Source: Ga0077555 sp041397775
GTDB lineage: Bacteria > Pseudomonadota > Alphaproteobacteria > Rhizobiales > Hyphomicrobiaceae
Direction of reading: 5' to 3'
Assembly: GCA_041397775.1 (NCBI GenBank)
Contig: JAWKWB010000006.1
Coordinates: forward strand, 392,022-456,021
DNA: 64,000 bases
The translations under genes were made by a program, and so were the position numbers. Below are positions 34,355-43,061 of this stretch, one piece after another. The notes beneath the pieces were generated by a model. That model was not told the DNA's origin, searched no databases, and saw only the letters and a program-made list of their open reading frames with translations. Every line of letters starts with the position of its first letter. Position 1 is the stretch's first letter.

Positions 34355-36228
34355 GTCGAAGACCGCTCCCGGCCCACATAGCGGCCGAGCCCTCCCACGA
34401 TGCCCTGCGGAAACGCAATGGTCAGCGCCACCACGACAGTTCCGAGCAGCGCCTGCCAGTATGGAACGGCACGCGCGATCCAATCCTGCATCCCCACGAA
34501 GATCGCCGCCCCGACAGCTGGTCCCGTCAAGGTCTGGACGCCGCCTAGCAGCACCATGATCAGCGCGTCCATGGAACGGGGAATGGAGAGCGTGTCTGGC
34601 GAAAGGGATCCCTTCGAGAACACGTAGACCGCACCGGCGAGCCCTGCCAGCGCGCCCGAGATCGCGAAGGTCAGCCACTGCATCCGGCGCACGTCGATGC
34701 CCGAAGCCTCCGCGCGCATGCGGTGATCGCGCGCGGCGCGCAGCATGTAGCCGTAGCGTGTGTGGGCCAGATGCCACGTCGCGAGGATGGCCGCGCCCGT
34801 CACGAACACGACGAACAGGAAATAGGCCCAGCGCGCACCCAGGACATCTGGCGGCCAGATCCCGACAAGGCCGTTGCTGCCGCCCGTGACATCGTCCCAC
34901 TGGAACGCGATGGCCCACATGATCTGGGCGAACGCCAACGACAGCATGGCGAGCGAAACGCCCGACAGGCGAACGCAGAACCATCCGAAGACGAGGCCGA
35001 GCCCCCCTGCGAGCACCGCGCCCCCGACAAGAGCGGGGAGGAACGGCATGCCCGACCTGGCCAGAACGGCTGAGGCATAGGCACCGGCGCCGAAGTAGGC
35101 GGCATGGCCGAAGGACGCCATCCCGCCTTGTCCCATCAGCAGCCCGAGACTGGCGGCGAAGAGCGCGAAGGCGGCCATGTCGCCCACGAGCACTAGCGTG
35201 AAGCTGTCGGCCACGAGCGGCAGGAGTGCCAGCGTGGCGGTTGCGGCAAGGGCTGCAATCCAGAAGCGATGCGTGGGCCTGGGCAGCGCCATGATCTGGG
35301 CGGGCGCCACGCGCGTATGCGCGGGCTCGCCGCCCAACAGCCCCCACGGCCTGAACACCAGCACGACGGCCATGACGATGAATTCGACCACGAGCGTCAG
35401 CTTGGTGAAGGAGATCGTGATGCCGGCGATGTTCGCGGTACCCAGGCCGACGCACCATGCCTTGACCACGCCCACGAGCACGGCGGCGAGATAGGCGCCG
35501 GGAATGCTGCCGAGGCCGCCGACGACGGTGACGACGAACACATCGGCGATCAGGGCCAGGTCCATGCCGAGGCTGGCGGGTTCACGCGGCAGGGCGAGCG
35601 CGCCGGCCAGGCCGGCCAGGAATGCGCCGAGCGCCAGGACCATGGTGAAAAGAACCGACTGGTTGACGCCGAGCGCGGCCGCCATGTCGCGATCCTCGGT
35701 GGCAGCGCGCACGCGCGTGCCCCAATCCGTCCGGTGCAGGAGGAGCCAGACCGCGCCCAACAGCAGCGGACCCAGACCGATCAACACGAGATCGTATTGG
35801 GGCAGCGGCTTGCCGAAGATCGTCACGACGCCTTTGAGTCCCGGCGCGCGCGGTCCAAGGATGTCCTCCGGCCCCCACAAATAGAGGACCAGATCCTTGA
35901 TGATGAGCACGAGGCCGAAGGTGGCGATGAGTTGCAGGAGCTCGGGTGCTGCGTACAGGCGGCGGAGCACGACGATCTCGACGAGCATGCCGAGGATGGC
36001 GACAGCAGCGCCGGCGAGCAATGCGCCCCCCCAGAAGCCCAGGGCTCCGCCCCCCAACGCTGCAAAGAGCGTCGTGCCCAGATAGGCGCCGAGCATCATC
36101 AGCGAGCAGTGCGCGAAGTTGACGATGCGCGTGACGCCGAAAATGAGCGTGAGGCCCAGCGCTACGACGAAAAGCAGCGAGGCACTGGCGAGGCCATTCA
36201 GCGTCTGGATGAGAGCGGTGGCGAGCAT
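34351..36228 (-). CDS. Fused branched-chain-amino-acid-type ABC permease (LivH-LivM)
   Basis: A 625-residue inner-membrane protein in which a LivH-type permease (about 1-300; GLTLIFGVTRIVNFAHCSLMMLGAY is replaced here only in detail) is joined to a LivM-type permease (about 330-615; GGMASFGHAAYFGAGAYASAV, then LAHTRYGYMLRAARDHRMRAEASG). Both halves carry their coupling loops (RAATEDRDMAAALG in the first). Fusion fixes a one-to-one heterodimer. The start is ATG 36228. No binding protein or LivF is adjacent, so those partners must be encoded elsewhere or shared. Confidence 0.92.
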   Translation of the reverse strand: MLATALIQTLNGLASASLLFVVALGLTLIFGVTRIVNFAHCSLMMLGAYLGTTLFAALGGGALGFWGGALLAGAAVAILGMLVEIVVLRRLYAAPELLQLIATFGLVLIIKDLVLYLWGPEDILGPRAPGLKGVVTIFGKPLPQYDLVLIGLGPLLLGAVWLLLHRTDWGTRVRAATEDRDMAAALGVNQSVLFTMVLALGAFLAGLAGALALPREPASLGMDLALIADVFVVTVVGGLGSIPGAYLAAVLVGVVKAWCVGLGTANIAGITISFTKLTLVVEFIVMAVVLVFRPWGLLGGEPAHTRVAPAQIMALPRPTHRFWIAALAATATLALLPLVADSFTLVLVGDMAAFALFAASLGLLMGQGGMASFGHAAYFGAGAYASAVLARSGMPFLPALVGGAVLAGGLGLVFGWFCVRLSGVSLAMLSLAFAQIMWAIAFQWDDVTGGSNGLVGIWPPDVLGARWAYFLFVVFVTGAAILATWHLAHTRYGYMLRAARDHRMRAEASGIDVRRMQWLTFAISGALAGLAGAVYVFSKGSLSPDTLSIPRSMDALIMVLLGGVQTLTGPAVGAAIFVGMQDWIARAVPYWQALLGTVVVALTIAFPQGIVGGLGRYVGRERSST

Positions 36229-36421
36229 GTTCCTGCAATAGCAGCGTTGCGGGGCGGGCAGAAGTCTCCTGCTTCATGGCGCGCCCGCCGGTCTCTTGAT
36301 CATGATCAACGGCGCGGGGCGGATCGGGAGCCTAGAATGCCCCCATACAGGGAGTTGGTGGCGCACATCATGCGGGTGTTCGCTTGCCGCACTCGTTCGC
36401 GATGCATGGCTGGAGTGGAAC

Positions 36422-36880
36422 ATGCCGACAAGACGCTCAACGCAATCCTCGGTTCCCAGCGACGAGGTTCCGAGCCTCGAAATCGCACTCGACAAGGTCT
36501 GCTGGATCATCCTGAAAGCGCGCGAATTCGACGTGAAGGACGTCTCCTCCGACATGGGTCCCGCGGCCGACGAGGGCGAGGAGGGCATGTATTCGGTGCT
36601 GGAGGATCGCGGCGACGATCCTGTCGAGCACGAGCTTCGCTCCTTCATTGCCGACCTGTCGGACGACGAGCAGATCGACCTCGTGGCGCTGTCATGGCTC
36701 GGCCGCGAAGACAATACGCTCGCCGATTGGCAGAACCTTCGGGCGGAAGCCGCGCGCGCCCACCAGAACCGGCGCCGGCAGACGGCGACCTATCTCTTGG
36801 GCGAGCCGCTGCTCGGCGACTTCCTCGAGGAGGCCGTCAACATGCTCGGCCACAACTGCCAGGATCACGACGTGAGCTGA
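36422..36880 (+). CDS. DUF3775 domain protein
   Basis: A 152-residue soluble acidic protein matching the alphaproteobacterial DUF3775 family: LDKVCWIILKAREFDVKD near residue 25, the acidic middle, ELRSFIADLSDDEQIDLVALSWLGR near 75 and the C-terminal YLLGEPLLGDFLEEAVNMLGH. ATG 36422 has GGAG six bases upstream; an in-frame start at 36296 adds 42 residues without family resemblance. The function is unknown. It is divergent from the Liv permease. Confidence 0.82.
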   Translation: MPTRRSTQSSVPSDEVPSLEIALDKVCWIILKAREFDVKDVSSDMGPAADEGEEGMYSVLEDRGDDPVEHELRSFIADLSDDEQIDLVALSWLGREDNTLADWQNLRAEAARAHQNRRRQTATYLLGEPLLGDFLEEAVNMLGHNCQDHDVS

Positions 36881-36896
36881 CGGCCCCGCCGCAGCG

Positions 36897-36920
36897 CCGG
36901 CCCGGCCGGCCCGGCCGGCC
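36897..36920. terminator. GC-only palindromic tract between convergent genes
   Basis: A run of overlapping CCGGCC units that is self-complementary in several registers lies in the 66-base gap between the DUF3775 and SH3 genes. It can fold into a strong hairpin on either strand and is also a likely site of polymerase slippage. Confidence 0.4.
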
Positions 36921-36946
36921 GCGACAGGAGCGGTGGTGTCGTCGTC

Positions 36947-37531
36947 TCAGCGATACGTGCGGTTCTGGCGCAGATAGGATGCGTTGACCCAGCCGGAGCG
37001 GCCCCGCCAGGCGACGCGGCACCAGCTACCCCGGCATCGCCCGGCCCGCGTGATGCCGCAGGCGCCCGCGGGAATGCCGCCGATCGCGTCGTAGTCGACA
37101 CCCGGCCCCAAGCGAATGCGCAGCGTATCCCATTGCTCGACGCCGCGGACGCAGGCGGCGGCCTCGCGTCCGTCGGCCTCCTCGGCGTCCCGCTGCGGGC
37201 GCCTGCTGGCAGCCTTGGCGGCGGTTGCGTTCTGCCCGTTCTCGTAGACCGCGATGCGCTTGGAATCGACCCAGCCACGCTTGCCGCCCAGCGCCATGTC
37301 GCACCAGCCGTTGCGGGCACATTTGCCGACCAGGGCGACGCCGCAGGCCTCGGCCGGCATCGCAGCGACTGCGGCATGTTCGGGACCCGGGCCGGCGCGC
37401 ATGGGGAGCGTGCCCGGTTTGGCGACGCCATGAACGCACAGCGTGCGTGCCTGGGCATGCGCGGTGTTCGGGGCAAGAAGGGATGGGGCGAGGGCGGCCG
37501 CAAGTGCCGTCACGAGCCAGAGCCTACGCAT
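36947..37531 (-). CDS. Secreted protein with two bacterial SH3 domains
   Basis: A 194-residue exported protein: signal peptide 1-27 (ending AHAQ), then two SH3b domains at about 30-95 and 125-190. Each shows the pattern LRxGPG near its start, a cysteine pair (CGVALVGKCARNGWC and CGITRAGRCRGSWC) and a final GWV with a following strand. A charged alanine-rich linker (about 98-125) joins them. Such domains bind cell-wall peptides; a periplasmic wall-associated role is inference. No enzyme domain is present. Confidence 0.85.
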   Translation of the reverse strand: MRRLWLVTALAAALAPSLLAPNTAHAQARTLCVHGVAKPGTLPMRAGPGPEHAAVAAMPAEACGVALVGKCARNGWCDMALGGKRGWVDSKRIAVYENGQNATAAKAASRRPQRDAEEADGREAAACVRGVEQWDTLRIRLGPGVDYDAIGGIPAGACGITRAGRCRGSWCRVAWRGRSGWVNASYLRQNRTYR

Positions 37532-37680
37532 GTCACATGCTCCTCATCTCGTCGGGATGCGTGACGGGTAGCGCAAGCGCCGCGCACGGCACAACGACAA
37601 CCCACTGTCATCGCGCCGATTTCAGAGTGACCGTGACCGCGTTGCAGCGGCCAGGCTCGTACGGTCCGCCAAAACGGCGA

Positions 37681-37708
37681 GAGCCCGGCCGCCGAGGCAG
37701 CCGGGCTC
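37681..37708 (-). terminator. Terminator of TRAP operon 1
   Basis: GAGCCCGGC and GCCGGGCTC form a perfect nine-base stem with a ten-base loop, 32 bases beyond the DctM stop. Reading leftward it is followed after ten bases by TTTT. Confidence 0.65.
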
Positions 37709-37740
37709 TCCCATATTCGAAGGTCGCGTGACGATTCTGC

Positions 37741-39120
37741 CTAGTCGAGCAGGCCCCACCGGCGCGGGAGATAGAAGATCAGATCCGGGAACGCCATGCA
37801 GAGCGCAACCGCCAGAAGCTGGAGGCACACGAACGGGATGATGCCGCGGTAGATGTGCCCCATCGTGACCGAGGGTGGCACGGTGCCCTTCATGTAGAAG
37901 AGCGCGAACCCGAACGGCGGCGTCAAGAACGCCGATTGCAGGTTCACCGCCAGCAGCATCGCGTACCACAGCAGGATGTTCTTGGGGCCCTGGATGAAGG
38001 TGCCGAAATCGGCCTTCGCAAGGATGGGCGAGAACACCGGCAGCACGACCAGACAGATCTCGAGGAAGTCGAAGAAGAAGCCCATGATGAACACGAGGAT
38101 CATCACGAAGGCCAGCGTCTCCCAGCCCGTGTCGATGCCGAGCTTGTTGAGCACCTCGAGAACCACGTCGTCACCGCCCAGTGCGCGGAACACGTAGGAG
38201 AACAGCGTCGCGCCGAAGACGATGAAGAACACGAGGCCGTTGGTCAGGCCGGCGCTCAGGATCATCTCGTTGAACGTCTTCATGGTCAACTTGCCGGCGC
38301 GGGCAGCCAGGATCAGTGCGCCAAGACAGCCGACGCCGGCGGCCTCGGTGGGCGTTGCCCAGCCACCGAAGATCGACCCCAGCACCAGCACGATGAGGAA
38401 CGCAGGCGGCGCGAAGCTGAACACGATCATCTTGATCAGTTCGGCGCTGTTCTGCGGGCCCTCGTCCGCTCCCAGCGGCGGCGCCGCCTTCGGGTTCAGG
38501 TACGAGAAGACGATGATGTAGACGACGTAGAGGGTCGAGAGCAGCAGGCCGGGCACGACGGCTGCGGCGAACAGGAGGCCGACCGAAATCTGCATCAGGT
38601 CGCCGACGATCACGAGCATGATCGAGGGCGGGATCAGAATTCCCAGCGTTCCCGACGCGGCAATCGTGCCGACCGACAGCTCTTTCGAGTAGCCGCGATC
38701 GAGCATGACGGGCAGCGCGATCAGCGTCAGCATCACCACCGAGGCGCCGACGATGCCGGTCGTCGCAGCCATGATGGTGCCGAGCAGGACCACCGCCAGG
38801 GCGAGGCCGCCCGGGATGCGCCGGAAGATCACCTGCAGGCAGCGCAGGAGTTCCTCGGCGACGCCGCTTCGTTCGAGAATGACGCCCATGAAGATGAACA
38901 TCGGGACGGCGACGAGCACCTGGTTCTCGACCGCCGAGCCGTAGATGCGCGGCAACAGGTTGGAGAACTGCACCGGGCTGAACAGCCCGAAGTAGATGCC
39001 GGCCCAGCCGAAGAAGATGCCGACGGCACCCAGAACGAAGGCGACGGGGTAGCCCACGAACATGATGAACGTGAGCACGCAGAACATAATCACTGCGAGG
39101 TGATCAGCAATCCATTCCAT
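37741..39120 (-). CDS. TRAP transporter large permease (DctM), operon 1
   Basis: A 459-residue inner-membrane protein with about twelve helices, the sodium-coupled transport subunit of a TRAP system. Family motifs include FVGYPVAFVLG near residue 20, IVGASVVMLTLIALPVML, GTLGILIPPSIMLVI near 150, GWATPTEAAGVG near 255, and LTPPFGFALFYMKG near 410. It lies twelve bases behind the small permease gene and ends operon 1. Its pairwise likeness to the DctM of operon 2 is clear but far from identity. Confidence 0.94.
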   Translation of the reverse strand: MEWIADHLAVIMFCVLTFIMFVGYPVAFVLGAVGIFFGWAGIYFGLFSPVQFSNLLPRIYGSAVENQVLVAVPMFIFMGVILERSGVAEELLRCLQVIFRRIPGGLALAVVLLGTIMAATTGIVGASVVMLTLIALPVMLDRGYSKELSVGTIAASGTLGILIPPSIMLVIVGDLMQISVGLLFAAAVVPGLLLSTLYVVYIIVFSYLNPKAAPPLGADEGPQNSAELIKMIVFSFAPPAFLIVLVLGSIFGGWATPTEAAGVGCLGALILAARAGKLTMKTFNEMILSAGLTNGLVFFIVFGATLFSYVFRALGGDDVVLEVLNKLGIDTGWETLAFVMILVFIMGFFFDFLEICLVVLPVFSPILAKADFGTFIQGPKNILLWYAMLLAVNLQSAFLTPPFGFALFYMKGTVPPSVTMGHIYRGIIPFVCLQLLAVALCMAFPDLIFYLPRRWGLLD

Positions 39121-39132
39121 TTCCTGATCTCC

Positions 39133-39711
39133 TCAGTGAGCCGACTTGGCGACGTCTGACATGGCCGCCTCGGCATCCGCCTCGGAGCCGAACAGGAAGA
39201 CGAACCGCCTGATGAAGACGGACGTGACCGCCGCGAGGATCGACGCGAAACCGAAGAACAGGAAGAACTTGATGATGTAGCGTGCGGGCAGGCCGTTGGG
39301 CGCAGCCGAAGATTCGAGCTGGCGCAACGAGTCGGCGAAGAAGTCCCAGGCGTAGGGCAGCGCGACACCGACATAGGGCAGCGCGAAGAAGAGGCAGCCG
39401 AACAGCTCAAGCCACGCCTGCTTGCGGGCCGACAGCCCACCCGTGAACACGTCGATGCGGACGTGGGCGTTCTTCACGTAGCAGAACGCGATCCATGTGA
39501 GGAACAGCGCCGCATGAAGATGCCACTCGAGTTCCTGCAATCGCGTCGATCCCAGATCGATGCCGAACAATTCGAGCTGGAAGCCGAATTTTCGCGTCAC
39601 GACGTCGAAGCAGATCACCAACACCATGAAGATGAAGCACCAGCCGAAAAGCCGGGCAATGAAGCCCAGTATCCCGTCGATCGCCTCGCTTATGCCCAAT
39701 AGCGCGCGCAC
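39133..39711 (-). CDS. TRAP transporter small permease (DctQ), operon 1
   Basis: A 192-residue inner-membrane protein with four helices. It carries the DctQ-family loop RLQELEWHLHAALFL and NAHVRIDVF near residues 55-88. It pairs with DctM and receives substrate from the binding protein encoded 200 bases upstream. The C-terminus is acidic and cytoplasmic. Confidence 0.92.
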   Translation of the reverse strand: MRALLGISEAIDGILGFIARLFGWCFIFMVLVICFDVVTRKFGFQLELFGIDLGSTRLQELEWHLHAALFLTWIAFCYVKNAHVRIDVFTGGLSARKQAWLELFGCLFFALPYVGVALPYAWDFFADSLRQLESSAAPNGLPARYIIKFFLFFGFASILAAVTSVFIRRFVFLFGSEADAEAAMSDVAKSAH

Positions 39712-39866
39712 GTTCCCTCCTGACCCCCAAAAAGCGTCGTTTCAAGATCAATCATGCCCAGCCTCCATGCCTGGTACGCGGCGGCGTACACTCGCAAAAC
39801 AACTCGGATTTGCTGGGTTTCGTGTTTGTCTCGGTCGGGGACCGCACGAGACAGTCGGTGAGACGA

Positions 39867-39893
39867 GGGCCCCACGCATCCCGCGTGGAGCCC
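39867..39893 (-). terminator. Hairpin 17 bases behind the TRAP binding-protein gene, operon 1
   Basis: GGGCTCCACGC and GCGTGGGGCCC (reverse strand) form an eleven-base stem with one G-U pair and a five-base loop. It stands between the binding-protein gene and its permease genes, so partial termination or 3' protection could keep the binding protein in excess. Confidence 0.6.
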
Positions 39894-39910
39894 TTTCTTC
39901 TCACGATGGC

Positions 39911-40951
39911 TTACTGGAGGTAGCCGTTCTCACGCCAGATCTTGTACTTGCCGCGGAAGTCCGAGTAGCTCGCCCACACCTTGGCGAACTCGGGGCTCTT
40001 GGCCTTCTGCTCGGCGACGACTTCCTGCCACTTGGCTTCGAGCGTCTTGAGGATCTCGGGCGACCACTTGTGGATGTTCACGCCCTTCTTCTGCAGCTCG
40101 GCCATGGCGCCGAACTGGGCAGCCTCGGACTCGGCGAATTCCTGGAACATCTGGGCCTTGCAGGAATTGTCGACGATGGCCTTCTGGGTCGGCGAGAACT
40201 CAGCCCACTTCTTCTTGGAGATGTAGAGGTGAGCCGTCGAGGCCTGCTGGTGCCAGCCGGGGAAGTAGTAGTGCTTGGCGACCTGATAGAAGCCCAGCGT
40301 CAGGTCCATGGACGGCATCGAGAACTCGGTGGCGTCGATGGTGCCGAGCTGGAGCGCCTGGAAGATTTCGCCGGCCTGCAGGAGCTGCGTGGCAACGCCC
40401 ATCTTCTGCATGACGTTGGCGCCGAGGCCGTAGAAGCGCATCTTCAGGCCCTTGAAGTCGTCGACGGACTTCATTTCCTTGCGGAACCAGCCGGACGCCT
40501 CAGGCGCAATGATGCCACAGAGCTTGGCGATGATGTTGTACTTGGCGTGCAGGTCGTCGGACAGCTTGTTGCCGCCGCCGTATTCGAACCAGGCGATGTA
40601 TTCGCCGACGCCCGGGCCGAACGGCACAGCGCCGAACAGAGCAAAGGCGATGTCCTTGCCCGTAAAGTAGCCCGTGGCCGTGTAGGCCATGTCGAGCGAG
40701 CCGTTGCCGACGGCATCGAAGTACTGGCTGCCCGGGACGAGGGCGCCCGGCTCGAAGAATTTCACGTCGAGGGAGCCGCCCGACTGGTCGCGCATCATCT
40801 TGACGAGGCGCTGCTCGGCGGTGCCGAGGATAGCCGTCGAGCTCGGGAAGGCGCCGGCCATCTGGACGCGGACCTTCTTGTCCGCCGCCTGCGCCGGCAT
40901 GGCGAGTACGCTTGCGCATGCAGCAGCGGCAAGCAGTGACTTGAACTTCAT
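39911..40951 (-). CDS. TRAP transporter substrate-binding protein (DctP), operon 1
   Basis: A 346-residue periplasmic binding protein with signal peptide 1-22 (cleavage at AQA). AAAGGAG is six bases before the ATG. The DctP fold shows FFEPGALVPGSQYFDAVGNG near residue 65, the conserved substrate-arginine segment MRFYGLGANVMQKMG near 170, IDATEFSMPSMD near 205, and YYFPGWHQQAS near 225. These segments resemble the TakP-like group that binds 2-oxo or hydroxy monocarboxylates; the exact ligand is inference. It leads operon 1 (P-Q-M). Confidence 0.93.
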   Translation of the reverse strand: MKFKSLLAAAACASVLAMPAQAADKKVRVQMAGAFPSSTAILGTAEQRLVKMMRDQSGGSLDVKFFEPGALVPGSQYFDAVGNGSLDMAYTATGYFTGKDIAFALFGAVPFGPGVGEYIAWFEYGGGNKLSDDLHAKYNIIAKLCGIIAPEASGWFRKEMKSVDDFKGLKMRFYGLGANVMQKMGVATQLLQAGEIFQALQLGTIDATEFSMPSMDLTLGFYQVAKHYYFPGWHQQASTAHLYISKKKWAEFSPTQKAIVDNSCKAQMFQEFAESEAAQFGAMAELQKKGVNIHKWSPEILKTLEAKWQEVVAEQKAKSPEFAKVWASYSDFRGKYKIWRENGYLQ

Positions 40952-41349
40952 GTAGTGCTCCTTTGGTGTCGACTTTTCTTGAGGTTGTCTTGCGGCACCG
41001 GCTCCCGGGAACCGGCTTCCATCGGCATCGTCAACCGCGATGGTCAGCCCCACAACGCCCCGCCGGAGAACCCTATCGTCCCCGCCATGGCGCTGTGCGA
41101 TCCCCGCACACGGCCTAGATTTTTGGATTATCGATTCGTCGCCGTCGTTTCCTCCCTCCCTCGTTCGGGCCACTGCATCGACGGAATGGCGCTATGCGAT
41201 TTCCGCTTCTTGTCGTCTTTTGGGAAGGAGACTACATGGGCCGGCTGCTTTTGCAAGCCTTTGCGCAATTGCGCTTTTTCCACATACCAGCGGCCGCGCA
41301 GAGAAAGGCGCGGCGGCCGAATAGCAGAATCAGTGCTCCCGCTCGCCAA
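40952..41349. other. Intergenic region upstream of TRAP operon 1
   Basis: No supported gene in 398 bases. It holds the promoter zone of the operon 1 binding protein, a short CCGG-bounded palindrome near 41003-41018, an A/T-richer stretch near 41110-41130, and at 41291-41319 the candidate terminator of the preceding operon. Reverse-strand open frames here have no family resemblance. Confidence 0.5.
41291..41319 (-). terminator. Candidate terminator behind the 2TM gene (end of TRAP operon 2)
   Basis: CGGCCGCGC pairs with GCGCGGCGGCCG-type arms across a ten-base loop with one bulged base. It is 31 bases beyond the 2TM stop; no adjacent U-run. Confidence 0.35.
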
Positions 41350-41682
41350 CTAATCCGATGGCGAGGGGCCTTTCTGGCGTTGCTCGATGCTCTCGATATG
41401 GCCACGATCGTAGCTGCGATCATGCACATCGTCGGTTCGCTGATCGACCCAGGCGTCGTCGACCGTCGCCACCCTGTAAGCCAGATAATGTGCCGTAAAC
41501 GCGGTGCCCGTCACCAGCAGCACCCAGAACGCCCACCATGGCGGGCCAGTTAGAACGTTCGCGATCGTGAGCAAGGCGTTGGTTGCTACAAATAGCCGCA
41601 GGTGCAAGCCGAAGTGGCGTACGAGCACCTGCATCATGCCGCCGTTGCCAGGGCCTTTTCCCGTTGCGGTCTTGCGATCCAT
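41350..41682 (-). CDS. Small 2TM-domain membrane protein
   Basis: A 110-residue protein with two close membrane helices (about residues 28-46 and 52-72) and a charged C-terminal tail rich in D, R and H. The helical pair with its short turn (GPPWWAFW) resembles the 2TM domain found in small bacterial membrane proteins. ATG 41682 has GAGG six bases upstream. It lies 23 bases behind the four-helix protein gene and is probably cotranscribed with TRAP operon 2. Function is unknown. Confidence 0.7.
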   Translation of the reverse strand: MDRKTATGKGPGNGGMMQVLVRHFGLHLRLFVATNALLTIANVLTGPPWWAFWVLLVTGTAFTAHYLAYRVATVDDAWVDQRTDDVHDRSYDRGHIESIEQRQKGPSPSD

Positions 41683-41705
41683 GCGCGCCTCATCGTGTTG
41701 TCGCG

Positions 41706-42179
41706 TCAGGCCGGCGGCTCCTCCGGCATATCGCGATAGGCGTTTGCAATGGCGACGATGCGCCAGTTGTAGAGCAGCCAAAGCCCCAGCACGACCACCA
41801 GCACCGCCTTGTCGGTGTCGCCGGCCTGGGGGTGGAAGCCATAGATCATGACGTAGGCCAGGCCGGCAGCCGGCGCGATCGCCGTCGTTGCGGCGGCAAG
41901 CGGGTGCTTCGTGAGGCCCAGCGCGATCGTCGAGGCCGTGAGCAGCAGGGCGCACGCCGTGACGCCCAGGGCGCCCTGGTGCGGCAGCTTCGGCGAGATC
42001 GACATGAGCGACACGCCCGCGAGCAGGACCGTCACGATGAGGCAGTAGAAATACAGCTCATAGCCCGCCTGGGTCTTCGTCAGCTTCGCGACCGGCGTCG
42101 TATAGGGAGTCTTGCGGCTGTCGAAGACGTACCGCCGAAACATCGACTCCCAGTCGAGATGATGCATCTGTGATCTCAT
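41706..42179 (-). CDS. Unknown four-helix membrane protein
   Basis: A 157-residue protein I do not recognise. It has a soluble N-terminal segment of about 40 residues with aromatic and basic residues (MFRRYVFDSRKTPY), then four hydrophobic helices at about 43-62, 70-90, 96-116 and 122-142, and an acidic end. An ATG four codons inside (42167) is an alternative start. It is 70 bases behind the operon 2 DctQ gene, so it may be an accessory of that transporter; nothing more can be said. Confidence 0.65.
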   Translation of the reverse strand: MRSQMHHLDWESMFRRYVFDSRKTPYTTPVAKLTKTQAGYELYFYCLIVTVLLAGVSLMSISPKLPHQGALGVTACALLLTASTIALGLTKHPLAAATTAIAPAAGLAYVMIYGFHPQAGDTDKAVLVVVLGLWLLYNWRIVAIANAYRDMPEEPPA

Positions 42180-42249
42180 CTGCTTGCGGCGCGCCCTTGG
42201 CTGCCCTCGCCACAGACGGGGACAGTGCCCCGCCTGCGGCCATGGCGCC

Positions 42250-43047
42250 TCAGGAACTCGCGTTCAGCTTCTCGTCCTGAAGCTTGATCAACTCCTCGGG
42301 CGTCGTCGCGAGGCTGTCGGGCATATCCTCCAGCTTGATGCGCTCCTTGCCTTCGATCTTGCTGCCGGCTTCCTCGGGCCATTCGACCGTCATGAGATCG
42401 AACCGCCGCGAGGGATCACCCCATAGAACCGCGACCGTCTGCAGCCACACGGCAACGCCGGCCAGCAAGGCCACGACGAGGCCCACGACGAGGACGCTCT
42501 TGATGATCCAGCGATGGCTCAGCCCCACGGTGGAGGCCGAAATCTCGCCGATCTGATACGACTCCACCGCGTAGGTCGCGGCGAAGTAGATCACGATCGT
42601 GCAGAACGGGATCATGAAGAACGTCAGCCCCAGGAACTCGATCCAGGCCTTCTTGCGAAAGCTCAGGTTCTCCCGCACCAGATCGACGCGCACGTGGCTG
42701 TTGTTGATGTAGCCGTAGCCCAGGACGAGCGCGAACAGCGCCGCGTGGAAGTGCCATTCCAGCTCCTGCAGCAACGTCGAGCCGAAGATCGGCCCGAACG
42801 TCTTGATCAGGAAGGGCTGCAGCCCGACCACGTCGTTGATGACGGGATCGCGCCACGTCAACTTGCGCGCGACGACGTCGATCACGGTGATCAGCACCAG
42901 TGGGATCGACAGCCACGCCGCTATCTTCCCCACCTTCTCGACGAGGACCCGCAAGGCCTCGCTCAACTTGAGGATGACCGGCTCTTCACCGCGCGCATAG
43001 CGGCGGAAGGCATCGCTCTCGACGGCCTGATAGGCTCCTTCGTTCAT
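42250..43047 (-). CDS. TRAP transporter small permease (DctQ) with C-terminal extension, operon 2
   Basis: A 265-residue DctQ, longer than the usual 160-200. A cytoplasmic N-terminus of about 40 residues precedes four helices; the family loop LLQELEWHFHAALFALVLGYGYINNSHVRVDLV is evident in parts near residues 95-125. A hydrophilic, charged C-terminal extension of about 55 residues follows the last helix. GGAG precedes ATG 43047. It is the third gene of operon 2, fourteen bases behind DctM. Confidence 0.9.
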   Translation of the reverse strand: MNEGAYQAVESDAFRRYARGEEPVILKLSEALRVLVEKVGKIAAWLSIPLVLITVIDVVARKLTWRDPVINDVVGLQPFLIKTFGPIFGSTLLQELEWHFHAALFALVLGYGYINNSHVRVDLVRENLSFRKKAWIEFLGLTFFMIPFCTIVIYFAATYAVESYQIGEISASTVGLSHRWIIKSVLVVGLVVALLAGVAVWLQTVAVLWGDPSRRFDLMTVEWPEEAGSKIEGKERIKLEDMPDSLATTPEELIKLQDEKLNASS

Positions 43048-43061
43048 GTCTCCGCCTCCTC

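Noticed and set aside
41128..41349. Minus-strand 73-residue open frame upstream of TRAP operon 1
   Set aside because: No family resemblance, basic low-complexity composition and overlap with the candidate terminator of the preceding operon.
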